Assembly: GCF_011386835.1 (NCBI RefSeq)
Contig: NC_088809.1
Coordinates: 4,039,001-4,103,000, forward strand
DNA: 64,000 bases
Direction: 5' to 3'
Origin: Chrysemys picta bellii
Lineage: Eukaryota > Chordata > Testudines > Emydidae
Position 1 is the stretch's first letter, and every line of letters starts with the position of its first letter. Below the pieces are notes generated by a model that worked only from the letters and a program-made list of their open reading frames with translations, made no database searches and was not told where the DNA came from. A program made the position numbers and the translations under genes. Positions 1-13,200 of the stretch are shown here, one piece after another.

Positions 1-92
1 AGTTTTTAACTGGGGTGAAACTTGGGGTACGTAAGACAAATCAGACTCTTGAAAGGGGTCCAGTTGTCTGGAAAGGTTGAGACCCACTAGTC
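1..92 (+). mobile_element. 3' end of a non-autonomous hAT-like element, cut by the window edge
   Basis: This stretch closely resembles the last ~90 bases of the element at 21802-22192: both share the block 'agacaaatcagactc', then 'gtctggaaaggttg', and end in a CCACT-type terminus. The left part lies outside the window, so the 5' inverted repeat and target duplication cannot be checked. It sits in intron 3 of MATE copy A, beyond its last visible exon. From 93 to 515 I recognise nothing. Confidence 0.6.
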
Positions 93-515
93 TAAAAGCT
101 GCTATCACAGTGTGGATCTCTGACCCCACTTAGTGGCTTATGAGTCTGTTACAGCCCTGGAGTTAATGGACCTGGTCCTTTTGCTACAGGAGTAAGAGGC
201 TCATATCTTTAGATCCAGAAGTCCTGGGCTCAACTCCTGCAGCCAGATGGTCCCGGGAGAACATTGCCGTCTCATTCTGCAGAAGCATGACATGTGATTG
301 ATCCTTGCGAGATGAAGAGCCACATTGGACCCAGATGGAGCTTTGAACTGCATGTTCTAGGGCCTCTAGGTAATTGCTTAGACAACTGAGTCATTCCTTG
401 GTATGATCCTTTCATAGGATCTGCTCACCTGGGTGTCCTGAAGGGCAAAACCTATGGAGTTTGGAATTTCTAAGGGTTCAGCTACTTGGCTCTGACTCTT
501 CCAAAAGCTCAGACA

Positions 516-971
516 CAGGGCTGGCTCCAGGCACCAGGCACCCAAGCACATGCTTGGGGCGGCACCTGGTAAGGGGCGGTGGGGGGAGCGCAGCGCGGCA
601 TTCCGCGGGGAGGGGGGGCGCTCCGGCGGCGCGGCAGTAGACGGGCTCTGGCGGTGCTGGGGGGCGTTCCGGTGGTGCTTGGCAGGGGGGTGGCGGTGCT
701 CTGGGGGGGGTTCTGGCGGCGCTCGGCGGGGGGGGCGGCGCGGTGCTTGGCTGGGGGGGGTGGAGCGGCGCTCGGCACGGGGGGGGCAGCCTCCGGCGCT
801 CGGCAGGGGGGTGGCGGTGCTCTGGGGGGGGTTCTGGTGGCGCTCGGCGGGGGAGCGGCGCGGTGCTCGGCGGGGGGGGGGGGGGGGGCGGAGCGGCGCT
901 CGGCTGGGGGGCTCGGGGGTCAGCGCTTTTTTTTGCTGCTTGGGGCAGCAAAAAAGCTAGATCCGGCCCTG
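516..971. mobile_element. hAT-type non-autonomous element with intact ends
   Basis: The terminal inverted repeats read CAGGGCTGGCTCCAG at the left and, inverted from the right, CAGGGCCGGATCTAG. An exact 8-bp duplication, ctcagaca, flanks it at 508-515 and 972-979, as expected for hAT transposition. No transposase is encoded. Most of the inside is an extremely GC-rich degenerate tandem repeat. The element at 50240-50479 has the same ends. It lies in intron 3 of MATE copy A. Open frames over this region on either strand are by-products of the GC-rich repeat. Confidence 0.85.
570..930. repeat. GC-rich degenerate minisatellite inside the hAT element
   Basis: Short degenerate units such as GGTGGCGGTGCTCTGGGG and GGCGGCGCTCGGCGGGG recur through this stretch, with G runs up to about 16 bases near 871-888. 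It is wholly inside the hAT element, so the array either expanded after insertion or was carried by the element. Confidence 0.7.
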
Positions 972-1052
972 CTCAGACACCAATTATGACAGCACTGTGC
1001 AATATAGGCGACTCTATTCAGCCAGTGTCTTTAAAAAAACACATCATCTCTA

Positions 1053-3271
<2,219 letters not shown>

Positions 3272-3509
3272 GCTGCCGCTGCTCCAGGGAATAACTAACC
3301 CTCTTTTCCTGCCCCGTTGGTTAAACCCGTTCGATTCACCTGACCCGAGCAGGCGACCGTTACGTAACCGCAGCAGAGTGCACTTCAGTCATGGCTGAGC
3401 GAGCATGCCCCTATCCGCCACCCCCTCTTGTTGGCACAGCCTGAGAACAGGTGATGAGTAAAGTCCCTGGACACACGGAGGAGGAGCAGGAGAGGACAGC
3501 CTCTAGCAG

Positions 3510-3608
3510 AGTCGGATACTGTTCTAGGGATGCTTGGTTCTGCCTCCACGCAGGGGGTGGCCTAGATGACCTCTCGAGGTCCCTTCCAGCCCTGCACATC
3601 TATGAGTC
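3510..3608 (+). mobile_element. CR1 LINE 3' end
   Basis: It carries the CR1 3' end signature 'ctagatgacctctcgaggtc' followed by 'ccttccagccctgcacatc' and a terminal 'tatgagtctatgg' short repeat. Only the extreme 3' end is recognisable. Confidence 0.75.
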
Positions 3609-4025
3609 TATGGCAGGGTGGCCTGGACAGCCCTGATGGGGGCAGCTGGAGACAGCAACCTCTGGGGATGGGGAATTCCTGCAGCCAGACTGCCTTGCGA
3701 TGTTGTCTTGCATGCTAATCAAGGCTGGTACCGGCCCATAATTGAATGGGAGGTCTAAGGACAGAAGAAGTGCTGCAAAAAGTGTCATGGCTGAGCCGGA
3801 AGGTGGCATTCCTCTTTCTGAGTCAGTACTCAAGTAAAGCTCCTTAATAAACCCATGGCACTTAGCACGGGTGTCCTGGCCATGGGCTGTGTGCTGGATG
3901 CAGTGGGGATATGTGGGCTGAGGAAGGAAGGTGGGATTTGTCCCCTGTGGATTTCACGTTGCTGCCTGAGGCCTTGTCTGCACTGGCAATGGTTTGCATG
4001 GCAGCCGTGCCAGCTGCCCTTGAGG

Positions 4026-4190
4026 TCTCAGTATGATAAGCGCTGTACAAACACGGTGAGAGAGAGTCCCTGCCAGAGCACTTATCACCAGGAACAAGCT
4101 GGAAAGGGAGTGGGAGGTGAAGTGACTTCAGATCAGTGTCAGGGCCAGGAACAGAACCCAGGTTTCTGACTAACAGTGGAGCCAGACTGC
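4026..4190 (-). mobile_element. MIR-like SINE fragment
   Basis: It contains 'gataagcgctgtacaaacac', 'agtccctgcc' and 'gaacagaacccaggtttctgac', in the order typical of antisense MIR/CORE-SINE remnants. It is diverged, so the borders are approximate. Confidence 0.45.
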
Positions 4191-5415
4191 TGCACAGGCA
4201 TAGCCAGGACTCTGGGTTTGGTTTTGTTTTTTTTACCACCACGCCATCTAGATCTGTGCAGAATAGAATTAGAGGGGCCGGGGGTAACAATGCTGGAGTC
4301 CTGTCTACACTGCAGCTTCCACTGGTACTGAACTGTGTCACGGGTAAGCAGCGTAGCCAGTGCAACTTACACATCCTCTGGTGCCACTGAGAGAAGGCAC
4401 ACGCTTTCTGCCATGCTGTTGCTGCTAGGGTCTGACTCCATTGCAATCAGTGACAAAGCACCCAGTGACTTCAATGGATGCAGGATTAGGCCCTTCAAGA
4501 GCTGCCCGCCTATTATTTTGGTTGGCTGAGGCTTTCACCTGATCCCTTCCAGTGACAGTTGTGCTGTCCTCTTTATAGAGTCTCGTGGTTGCTCCCCAAA
4601 TCACGTGGCTCCTAACTTTGGATTAGTCTATCTGCAGTTAGGACGCAGCCCCACACAGAGATCTCTGCTCCTCTCTAACATTGCTTGATTCAGTTCCAAG
4701 CTTGCTCACTCCTGCTGAAGGAAACCGTTGTTGCCTTTTAGCCTAGCTGTGTTAATGAAAAACCAAGGCTGGGGGAAGCAGGTCAGAGGTGATGCTGGTC
4801 CTATAGCTTGTAAATCTGGCCTCCCCCCATGTTCAGAGGGTCAGTGCCGGGGATTTCATTCAATGTATAAGCCATTGTACCCTTACACAGCCTTGCTTTG
4901 TTCTCTTGCTTTCCCTGCTAGCTGCATTTCTACCTCCGGCATTCACCTGGTGAATTGAACATTAATTTGGCATCTGATTTCTCTCTGCGTGAAAGGTTTT
5001 GCCTTCTGGGACTTTCTGCATTCAAACAGACTCAGCCTCTGCCAATTTCTTTCCCCCCGTCCTGTGTTAGGATTGCCCTTTATTTCCTAACATCATTTGT
5101 ATTCTGGTCATTCTCACAGTGACCTTTGCTACAGGTTACTCCTCCATAGACATTTCTTACTACTCAAGTCTGTGCCAGGTAATGGGAGTCCAACTCCCTG
5201 TTCCTGCACTGTGGGGTGAACGACGGCAGTGATGCAAAGCGTCTCAGTGCATGAATCACGTGCAAGCAGAATTCTGAGCTGACCCCTGCACTACAGTGCA
5301 GAGAGGGGCAGGTATTTCTACTACTGTTCCATCTGTCCCTAGGCTGAACAGGGGGAGATGGAACAGCAGTTAGCGTGTCTGCACCCATCTCCAGGAGGGC
5401 TACGTTACTCATTGT

Positions 5416-5598
5416 AGATAGCTCCGTGGTTTGAGCACTGGCCTGCTAAACTCAGGGTTGTGAGTTCAATCCTTGAGGGGGCTTTTTAGGAATCTGGGGC
5501 AAAAATCTGTCTGGGGATTGGTCCTGCTTTGAGCAGGGGGTTGGACTAGATGACCTCCGGAGGTCCCTTCCAACCCTGCTATTCTATGATTCTATTGT
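5416..5598 (+). mobile_element. tRNA-derived SINE with CR1-like tail (tortoise Pol III SINE type)
   Basis: The head resembles a tRNA gene: 'tagctccgtggtttgagcac' (A-box region) and 'gggttgtgagttcaatcc' (B-box region). The tail is CR1-like: 'ggttggactagatgacctcc', 'ggaggtcccttccaaccctg' and an 'attctatgattctat' end. This composite is the known turtle SINE family and is the strongest taxonomic clue in the window. No clear target duplication was found. Confidence 0.85.
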
Positions 5599-6979
5599 TC
5601 TGAGTTTAGACTAGATCGAAGATTGACCTGGACGAAGAAGCTGGGAGTTCAGATTAGGGGACGGGGTTTTGTGGATCTCGTCTACTCAAGACTTAGTAAA
5701 GGATTTCTTAACCAGCCATCACTGTAGTTCATCAAACCCTCACACTCACTGGAGGGAGCCGGAGAAGAATCCCAGCAGGGCGTCACACACATGGACCCGG
5801 TTGCAACCATGTGCCACTTCTGTAGTAAGCCAGCGAAGCAACGGTAGCCAAGGGCAGTTCAAGACATATTGCTAACACGTGCGCATGGCTCAGTGATGTG
5901 GATGCAGCGGCTTAAGGGGAGAGATGTTGGTTTCAGGATGAGCCAGTTTGTTGGAATGGGACTCAGTCTAACGAACTGGAGACCGTTGTATTTGTTTCAA
6001 TACCAGTTAGCGATGATAGAGCAGGTTGTGCTGCGTGCATCGCTCTGGCTTGAAAATCCAGAAGAAAAGTGGGTTGCTAGTAATGTGTCCATTGGAGTAC
6101 ATAGCACCAAATGCATAGTTACGAGATCCAGCCATACATTTTCCTGATGATACTTTTCTTGGATCATGCTGGGGTGACTAGAAACTAGTAACATCAGGAC
6201 AATCTGGAAGCAACCCCTGAAATCAATGAAACAACCTGAATGTTTATGCATAAAAATGTACTGTATCAAAATGCTGGATTCCAAAAGTGTGAAAGAAGAT
6301 TTCTTTACGCAACATGCCTGGTGAACGCTAGAGAATGCCACACAAAGTGCATGTGTCAGTTTGCTCCAGCCATTGCTAGGTGATTCTATAAACGCTTTCC
6401 AACAAAGCAACACTTGCCCTCCGTTTGCTTTGTGTTGCATTATAGGAGAGTCCCAGATCAAGTTCTGAAATGTAAAAAGTGCTCTAGTATAACATGGGAG
6501 GCACACGGCACATTCAGGGAAAACTCTGTATTTTGACCAAGCAGTGGAACATAAAAGACATGAACAAATACTTCTCAGGCTCAGGAAACAGTGAACCATT
6601 GGTAACGTTTGAGCGTCTCGGTCAGTGCATCAGTACCCATTCTCTGCAAGTGTTGTACAATCTGTCCATCAGCCACGTTGGGGACTTGCCCTACTGGCTC
6701 CGTCATACTGCTGTAGAAGGGATCAGCAAACATCCCTATTCAGTATAATTCGTGCAATGAATGCATGAGTGCTGGGCCCTCACCCAACCTGTTAAAACAG
6801 GAACAATCAGGGGTCCTAAACAGAACACTCGGACTTCACCATAATGCCAAGAGAAGTGGTCCTTGACGTGCTAGCAGAATGGATGAGCATCCTGTTTCAC
6901 CCCAGCATCACCCTTCTTAGAGCACCCGACCATGGCCTCGTGCCGAAGTCCACTAATCCCAGTCTTCACACTGCTGCGC

Positions 6980-7224
6980 CTAGCCATTACCGGTCAGGAG
7001 CCGGACTACAACCCCCACTAGCAGGACTGCAATGGCCACAGCCAGAGCTAGCCCGCGACGGCAGATCAGCTCCTCCCCCGCCAAGACGTTCTCTCCTGGA
7101 GAGATGGAGCCTGGTGCAGAGTCCTCCTGCCGGATGAGCTGGCGATCTGGCTGGCTCTCGCTCCTGGAGACAGGATCAGGCAAAACCACCACATTCTGGA
7201 TGGCCGTTTCAACTGTGAAATACT
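6980..7224 (-). CDS. SLC47A1: MATE copy B, coding exon 17 with stop
   Basis: It begins [20 protein letters not shown] and ends with the helix [20 protein letters not shown] before GNG and a TAG stop at 6980-6982. The acceptor is TGCCACACAG. Joined to exon 16 in phase, it has the layout of the human C terminus (LVLRRGLLLLGVFLILLVG). The linker before the helix is unlike human, as expected for this region. Confidence 0.88.
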
Positions 7225-10200
7225 CTGTGTGGCAGATAAATTAGGTTACACGTGGGAGGTTGGAACAGGCAGGGTCTGAGCTGGAAAACAAGCTGCAAAG
7301 CTTGAAAGCCAGTGGTTCCCAGCCACTCGCCCCATGGCTGGGATGGGCACTGGTGACAGATCATCCTAACCCTCCTTTCCTTACCTGGATGAGCCTGGCC
7401 TTCGTTTGTCTGCTTTGAGAGAGAGCGGTGTTAGGAGCAGCAGCCGTTGGAGCGCTACTCCAGATGAGGCCATGCAAAACTGAATGGGAAGCAGTGGGCG
7501 AGGGCTGGCTGACATAACAGAGGTCTGATTCAGTCCCCGCTGGCGTAGGTGGGAGCCACGCTCGGGATCAGGCCCTCTGTATGCCAGGCTAGGTCCCGTC
7601 CCTGCCAAAGGCTAGAGCTGCAGCTCTCAATCTCTGTCTTCCCGCCAGGTGAAGGGCCTTGTTAGGCACTGCCTGGAGACCACCCACTTAGGGTGGGAGG
7701 GACATGTGTGAGCAAGACCATGCTCACACACAGAGGTATTGCTGCTAGTCTGCTACGAGACCATGAAGCTCGGATATCAGTGGGGCCCTGCCCTGCCCTG
7801 TTCCAGGGGAAAACCCACCCCCATGCACAGGGTCCATCCCCAATCTGCTGCACTGCTCAAGCTCCCACAGTCCACCCGCTGAATAGCATCGGGCCACAGG
7901 GTACGTTACTTTGGCACTTAACCCCACACGTGCCTTATGCAAAACCGGGCTCTTCCTGGCTGTGCAGAGGGGCTGGCTCCATGGAACGTGGCAATAGAAG
8001 GCACAGAGCCTCTCTGTATTACAGGCATTACTGGCACGTCCTGCTGGCATTAGCTCAGGGGGCATCAGAGAACTGCAGCCCCCTCCCCAAGTCCCAGCCT
8101 ACAGCCACGTACCTGAATCGCCTGTTTCATCAGCTCCAGCAAGACTGGAGGACACTGCTACCGGCTGCTCTTTGAGCCCTGCTCGGATTTGAGCCTAAGA
8201 TAATAAAAAGAACGAGGTCAGAATCGCCATGGACCCTGTACAGACAACAGTGCAACCAGCCAGGGACACACGGCAGGATGAACATACCACCAAAAACCCT
8301 ACCACCATCAAGCCCGACACTAAACACGGTGTTCACTGTGGGCAGAGGACGAGGGAACAAACCACACATGACAGAGGTTTAATCATGTTGCCTAATGCAC
8401 TCAGCTACTCCAGGGATGAGGCAGGAGAAGAGACGGTACAGAATGGGATTGAAAGTTGCCAGAAGAGCAGATCGGCTTGTTGCGCCGACAACTGCCCATC
8501 CTGTTGATGTTGCAATGGAGACAGTTAAATATTCCATGTGGTTTAGATGTTCTCTAGAACTAGGAGTCTAATTGCACCTTTGCCATTGAGCTGCTGTCTT
8601 CGGAGAGTCACTTTACCTCTGACTCTTCGTTTCCCCATCAATAAAATGGGGTTAATGTAGACAATAAAGGAGTTGGGAAGCTTAAGTCATTGAAGCTCCC
8701 TTCATCTGAGGCCCTTCACATTTGAAAAGTACTTTGAGGTCCCTGAAAGGAAAGCCCTAGAGATGAGCCGGTAAGAGGAGGAATCACGGGGAATCTTTCC
8801 TCTAGTTTCCTATACACAGGAGAAGATCTCCAATCCCAGGAGAGACTTTCAGTGCAGACACAGGCAAATACTGCAAGCCCAGAGAGCTGCAATGGAAAGC
8901 AGGGATCACTTCTTAAACTCTTTCAGCCCCACAACGGCCCCCTAGGCAACCAGAGCCACAGCACTGGATGCAGTGGAAGACCCCACAGAAACAATACTGA
9001 CAGGGGCCCAAGGGGAGAACTTGGACGCATCTTAGACACCCTGTCCTGACAGCGTGATCTAAAGCGAAATGGCTCTTCGGTTGGGTGTCTTGTGATCCTT
9101 CCAGCTGGCAGGCGACTACTCAGATAAGCTAATAATGTTATACACACTCCCACCCAGCTCCATTGATCCTGGAGAGAGCCAGCCTTTTGTTATTCAGGTG
9201 TCCTTCCAACCCCTCAGACTCTCCCGAACTGCCTCCAAGACCACAAGGCCATTACTTCTAATGGGACAATCCTTCAGGCTGGAGAATGTTCTGCAGGGAA
9301 TAATCCTGCCCTGCCCCAGAGCTAGGCTAGACAGGATCCAAGCCGACCTGCCCAGCTCGGATTTCTAGGTCTTCAGCTGGAACATGGGAATTCCATGATC
9401 AACAAGTGACTCTGAACCCAGGACCCTTCTGCTGCCTCCTTTTCAGGTTTATAACCAGTGAACTGCAGGCGTTCACCCCCCAGCAATCCTGCCGGGAAGC
9501 AGTTCTTGAACCACAGAACCAGAGGGACAGATTGTGCAGTTACACCAGTACAGTACCCTGGAGGTCTGTGATTTGCACTAGTGCAAGATTTGACCCACGG
9601 TCTTTGGAAGCAACTAAAGAGAGAGTGTGAGTCTTACCTCCTCTGCAGCTTTCTTCCAGTCCATGCGCAAGACAAAAATCAAGAAGGAAAGGGCTTGGAA
9701 GAAGATGCAGATGGCCATCCCTATCCACAGGCCTGGAGCAAAGGGAAATCCAGGTCAGTGGTAGCACTTCCATAGACTTGAATGGGAATCTGCATTTGAC
9801 TCCACGTGTCTAGTTGGTTTCCTAATACTTCAGACCTGATCCTGAGATATATAGACATGCACAACTTGGAGTCAAGGCCAGTATCATGGAGTCCCATTAG
9901 TAGGCCTGGAAGACCTGCTCCTATGTTAACTGGACCCAACGTTTAGTGCATCTTTTAATAACAGGACAGTGTGCCGAGTTCTCGTCCTTCTTACCTGGGT
10001 TAGCTCCATAAAGTTGAATTTGTGTTACTAAGTCAGCACACAAATACAACTTGATTTCTTTGGAGTTGAACTCCAGTTTCTGAAGGCAATGGAGAAGAAC
10101 TTGGCTCAGTGTCCGTTCCTTTCAAATTGCTGGACCCAAGACACGACACAAATGCTGGAGTCGGAGGGAGGCTTCCATCCCTTGGAGGCCCCTGCAGAAA

Positions 10201-13200
10201 GCAGCTGCTTAGCCGAGCCCAGACTCAGTCATATGCGCAAGTCCCATTGCAGTCATTAGAATTGAAACACATGCGTCGCGGAGTTGGGGCCCTGGGGAGG
10301 TTAAACCTGGGAGCAGACGTGTACAGCTAGCGGACCCAGCTCTCCGCATGTCGCGGCCAATGGCAAGACTCCTACAGACTTCAACAGGTGCAGGACTGAG
10401 CCCAATATAAGCAATGACAGTCAATTGAACTAGTCAGGATATTCAGCCTCCCTCGCGCTCAGCGCCAGCCACACACGTACCTAGTACCCCGAGCTTGGCG
10501 GCGAACATCAGCGAGATTCCAATGGGGAAGCCGATGACGTAATACCCGATGGCATTGGCGATGGCGCCGATCTTCTGTTTCCCGGTCCCTCCCAGCACGC
10601 CGCCGCACGTAGCCTATGGAAACATGCATGAGTCAGAGCCATGTTTGCTGGCCTCTGGCATGTAGTGGGAACCTGATGGACCCGGGGGGAGAGGGGAGCT
10701 TGGTAGCTATTAATAAGGCAATACTGCAGTGTGAGCCCACAGAGCCGAGAGGGGCTGACGTCCCGTTTCACAAATTTCCCTCCAACGAGGAGCTTGTATA
10801 TAAAGATTCCTGCCTGAGCTAGTATCAAAAGCAGCGGATCAGTGCACATACCAAGAGGTGTAGCAGCTGGTACACCTGTCCTTGTGAGTGTCCTGGATCT
10901 GCTATTCTGTATGCAGCAGTGGGCACCCCAATGTTTCCATGGGGTGGAGAACTGGTGGGTGCGAAAAGATCTGAAAGTACGACACCAATGGCCGTACCTT
11001 GGTGCTATCGGGAGCTTGTGTGTGCTCAGCACCTCGCGAAATCAGGCCATGTGTTTAGGTGTCTAAATAGGAATCAAAGCACTAGCGTAAGTCATCCAAG
11101 TGAGGCAACTTTGACTCCAGATTTTTAAACCTTTAGGTGGCAGGAGCTGGGACGTCCTGGTTGTAACAACAAGTGATGGCTACAAGCACCCTGGGGTTTA
11201 AAGTGCCCCATGATGCCACAGGCTGCTGCTTTCAGATGCAGCTGGAATTTTTTCCCTTTAATTTTAGCAGACTGCAGGGAAGCGTCAAAGGATGCAAGAC
11301 AATAGAAAATGCCAGCCAGTTCCAATCAAGAGTATGTAGCTTGGTGCACTAAAATACTCACTGCTATTGCATCAAGCAAGTGGAAGGGAGCAAATATCAG
11401 CATCACCTTCGACACCAAGGTAATAATCTCTCTGTTGGGAGAAAGATGTAATGATCAGTCTGGAGCGTGATATAAGCAGCATGGCTGAACGCAGGGCAGG
11501 AAGCAAGGAACTCCTGGTTTCTAATCCTAGCTCGGACACCGACTCGCCGCCACTTATGGACAAAGTCACCAAGAGCCTGATCCAAAGCCCAACAACAATC
11601 AGTGGGACTCTTTCTACGGCCTTTAGGTCGGGCTGAGTTAGTGGTGCTGTAGTGTTTTACACTGGAACCCATGCTACCCAATGGCTTCTTGTGCTGGGGA
11701 GATTCTCTGGGGGGTGGGCTTGCTAGATCTAGGATAACACGCCCCATCCTCAACTGGCTGCTTCTCAGTCTGTCCCTCATACTCAGCAACTGGAAAACAG
11801 TTCCAGAAAAGCCCTTTAAGTTAAATAATCGTCTTTGATGGAATCAGATTACCCACTTGTCGCTGGTGAAGATATAGCCCACTACGTCCTTCAAGGATCC
11901 CAGTAGGGCACCGACCACCACGGCAAACACTCCTGGAAGACAGTCAAGCAACAGCGGATTTGATCAAGATAAGTGCCACGTTGTTCTCCTCTCCTGGGCT
12001 GCTGTTTGGGGCCAAGATCTCTGGGCTGTTGGTAACATGTTTGTTCACTGTTTAATACAGTGTAGGCCTGATCTTCCATAGAGGAGCTTAACTGAGCCTT
12101 CTTTACTGAGGAGTACAGTCCAAATAAGGCCTGCATGTGACCCACCTTCACAAAGAAATTAAAAAAAATAAAAAGTGACAGTCCCCATTTCCAAGGAATT
12201 TGAAGGCTATACTTTAACAGCGACACCCCCTTTTCCCCCCAAAACCCTCAACCCACTGTCAAAACCCCATAAAAAAAAAATCAGCCTGAAATTTAGTAGG
12301 GCTGTCAAGTGACTACATTTTTTAAATCACGATTAATTTTTTTAATCCCACTGTTAAACAATGATAGAATACCATTTAAATAAATATATTTGGACGTTTT
12401 CTACATTTTCAAATATACTGATTTCAATTACAACACAGAATACAAAATGTACAGCGCTCACTTTCTATTTATTTTTTATTACAAATATTTGCACTGTAAA
12501 AAAAACAAAAGAAATATTCAATTCACCTAGTACAAGTACTGCAGTGCAATCTACCATGAAAGTTGAACTTACAGATGTAGAATTATGTAAAAAAAAAAAA
12601 AAAAAAAAAACCCTGCATTCAAAAATAAAACAATATAAATTTTAGAGCCTGCAAGTCCACTCAGTCCTACTTCGTGTACAGCCAATCACTAAGACAAACA
12701 AGTTTGTTTACATTTGCAGGAGATAATGCTGCCTGCTTCTTGTTCACAATGTCACCTGAAAGTGAGAACAGGCATTCACATGGCCCTGATGTAGCCAGCA
12801 TCGCAAGATATTTTTATTTACATGCCAGATGCGCTAAAGATTCGTATGTCCCTTCATGCTTCGGCCACCAGTCCAGGGGACATGCATCCATGCGGATGAC
12901 AGGTTCTGCTCAACAATCCAAAGTAGTGCGGACCGACGCATGTTCATTTTCATTATCAGAATCAGATGCCGCCAGCAGAAGATTGATTTTCTTTTTTGGT
13001 GATTTGGGTTCTGTAGTTTCTGCATCTAAGTGTTACTCTTTAGACTTCTGAAAGCATGCTCCACCCCCCCATCCTGATCAGATTTTGGAAGGCACTTCAG
13101 ATTCTTAAACCTTAGGGTGAGTGCTATCTCACATTGGTACCTTCTTTGTGTTTTGTCAAATCTGCAGTGAAAGTGTTCTTAAAATGAAGAACATGTGCTG

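Larger units (their letters stand above)
3272..6979. other. spacer between MATE copy B 3' end and MATE copy A 5' end
   Basis: No protein-coding exon was recognised. It holds the promoter region of copy A (right of 3271), a CR1 3' end (3510-3608), a MIR-like piece (about 4026-4190), a tortoise-type SINE (5416-5598) and, at its right end, the presumed 3' UTR of copy B. The nearest AATAAA hexamer I noticed on the minus strand is at 5079-5084, about 1.9 kb after the copy B stop; whether it is used is unknown. Open frames on the minus strand at 3862-4446 and 5997-6599 show no recognisable protein family. Confidence 0.6.

Noticed and set aside
550..989. Gly/Arg-rich open frames on the plus strand
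   Set aside because: They are the GC-rich repeat inside a hAT element.
3862..4446. A 194-codon open frame on the minus strand
   Set aside because: It runs across a MIR-like remnant and shows no protein family.
5997..6599. A 200-codon open frame on the minus strand in the presumed MATE copy B 3' UTR
   Set aside because: There is no recognisable family, no splice or promoter context, and a Cys/Ser-rich composition typical of chance frames.
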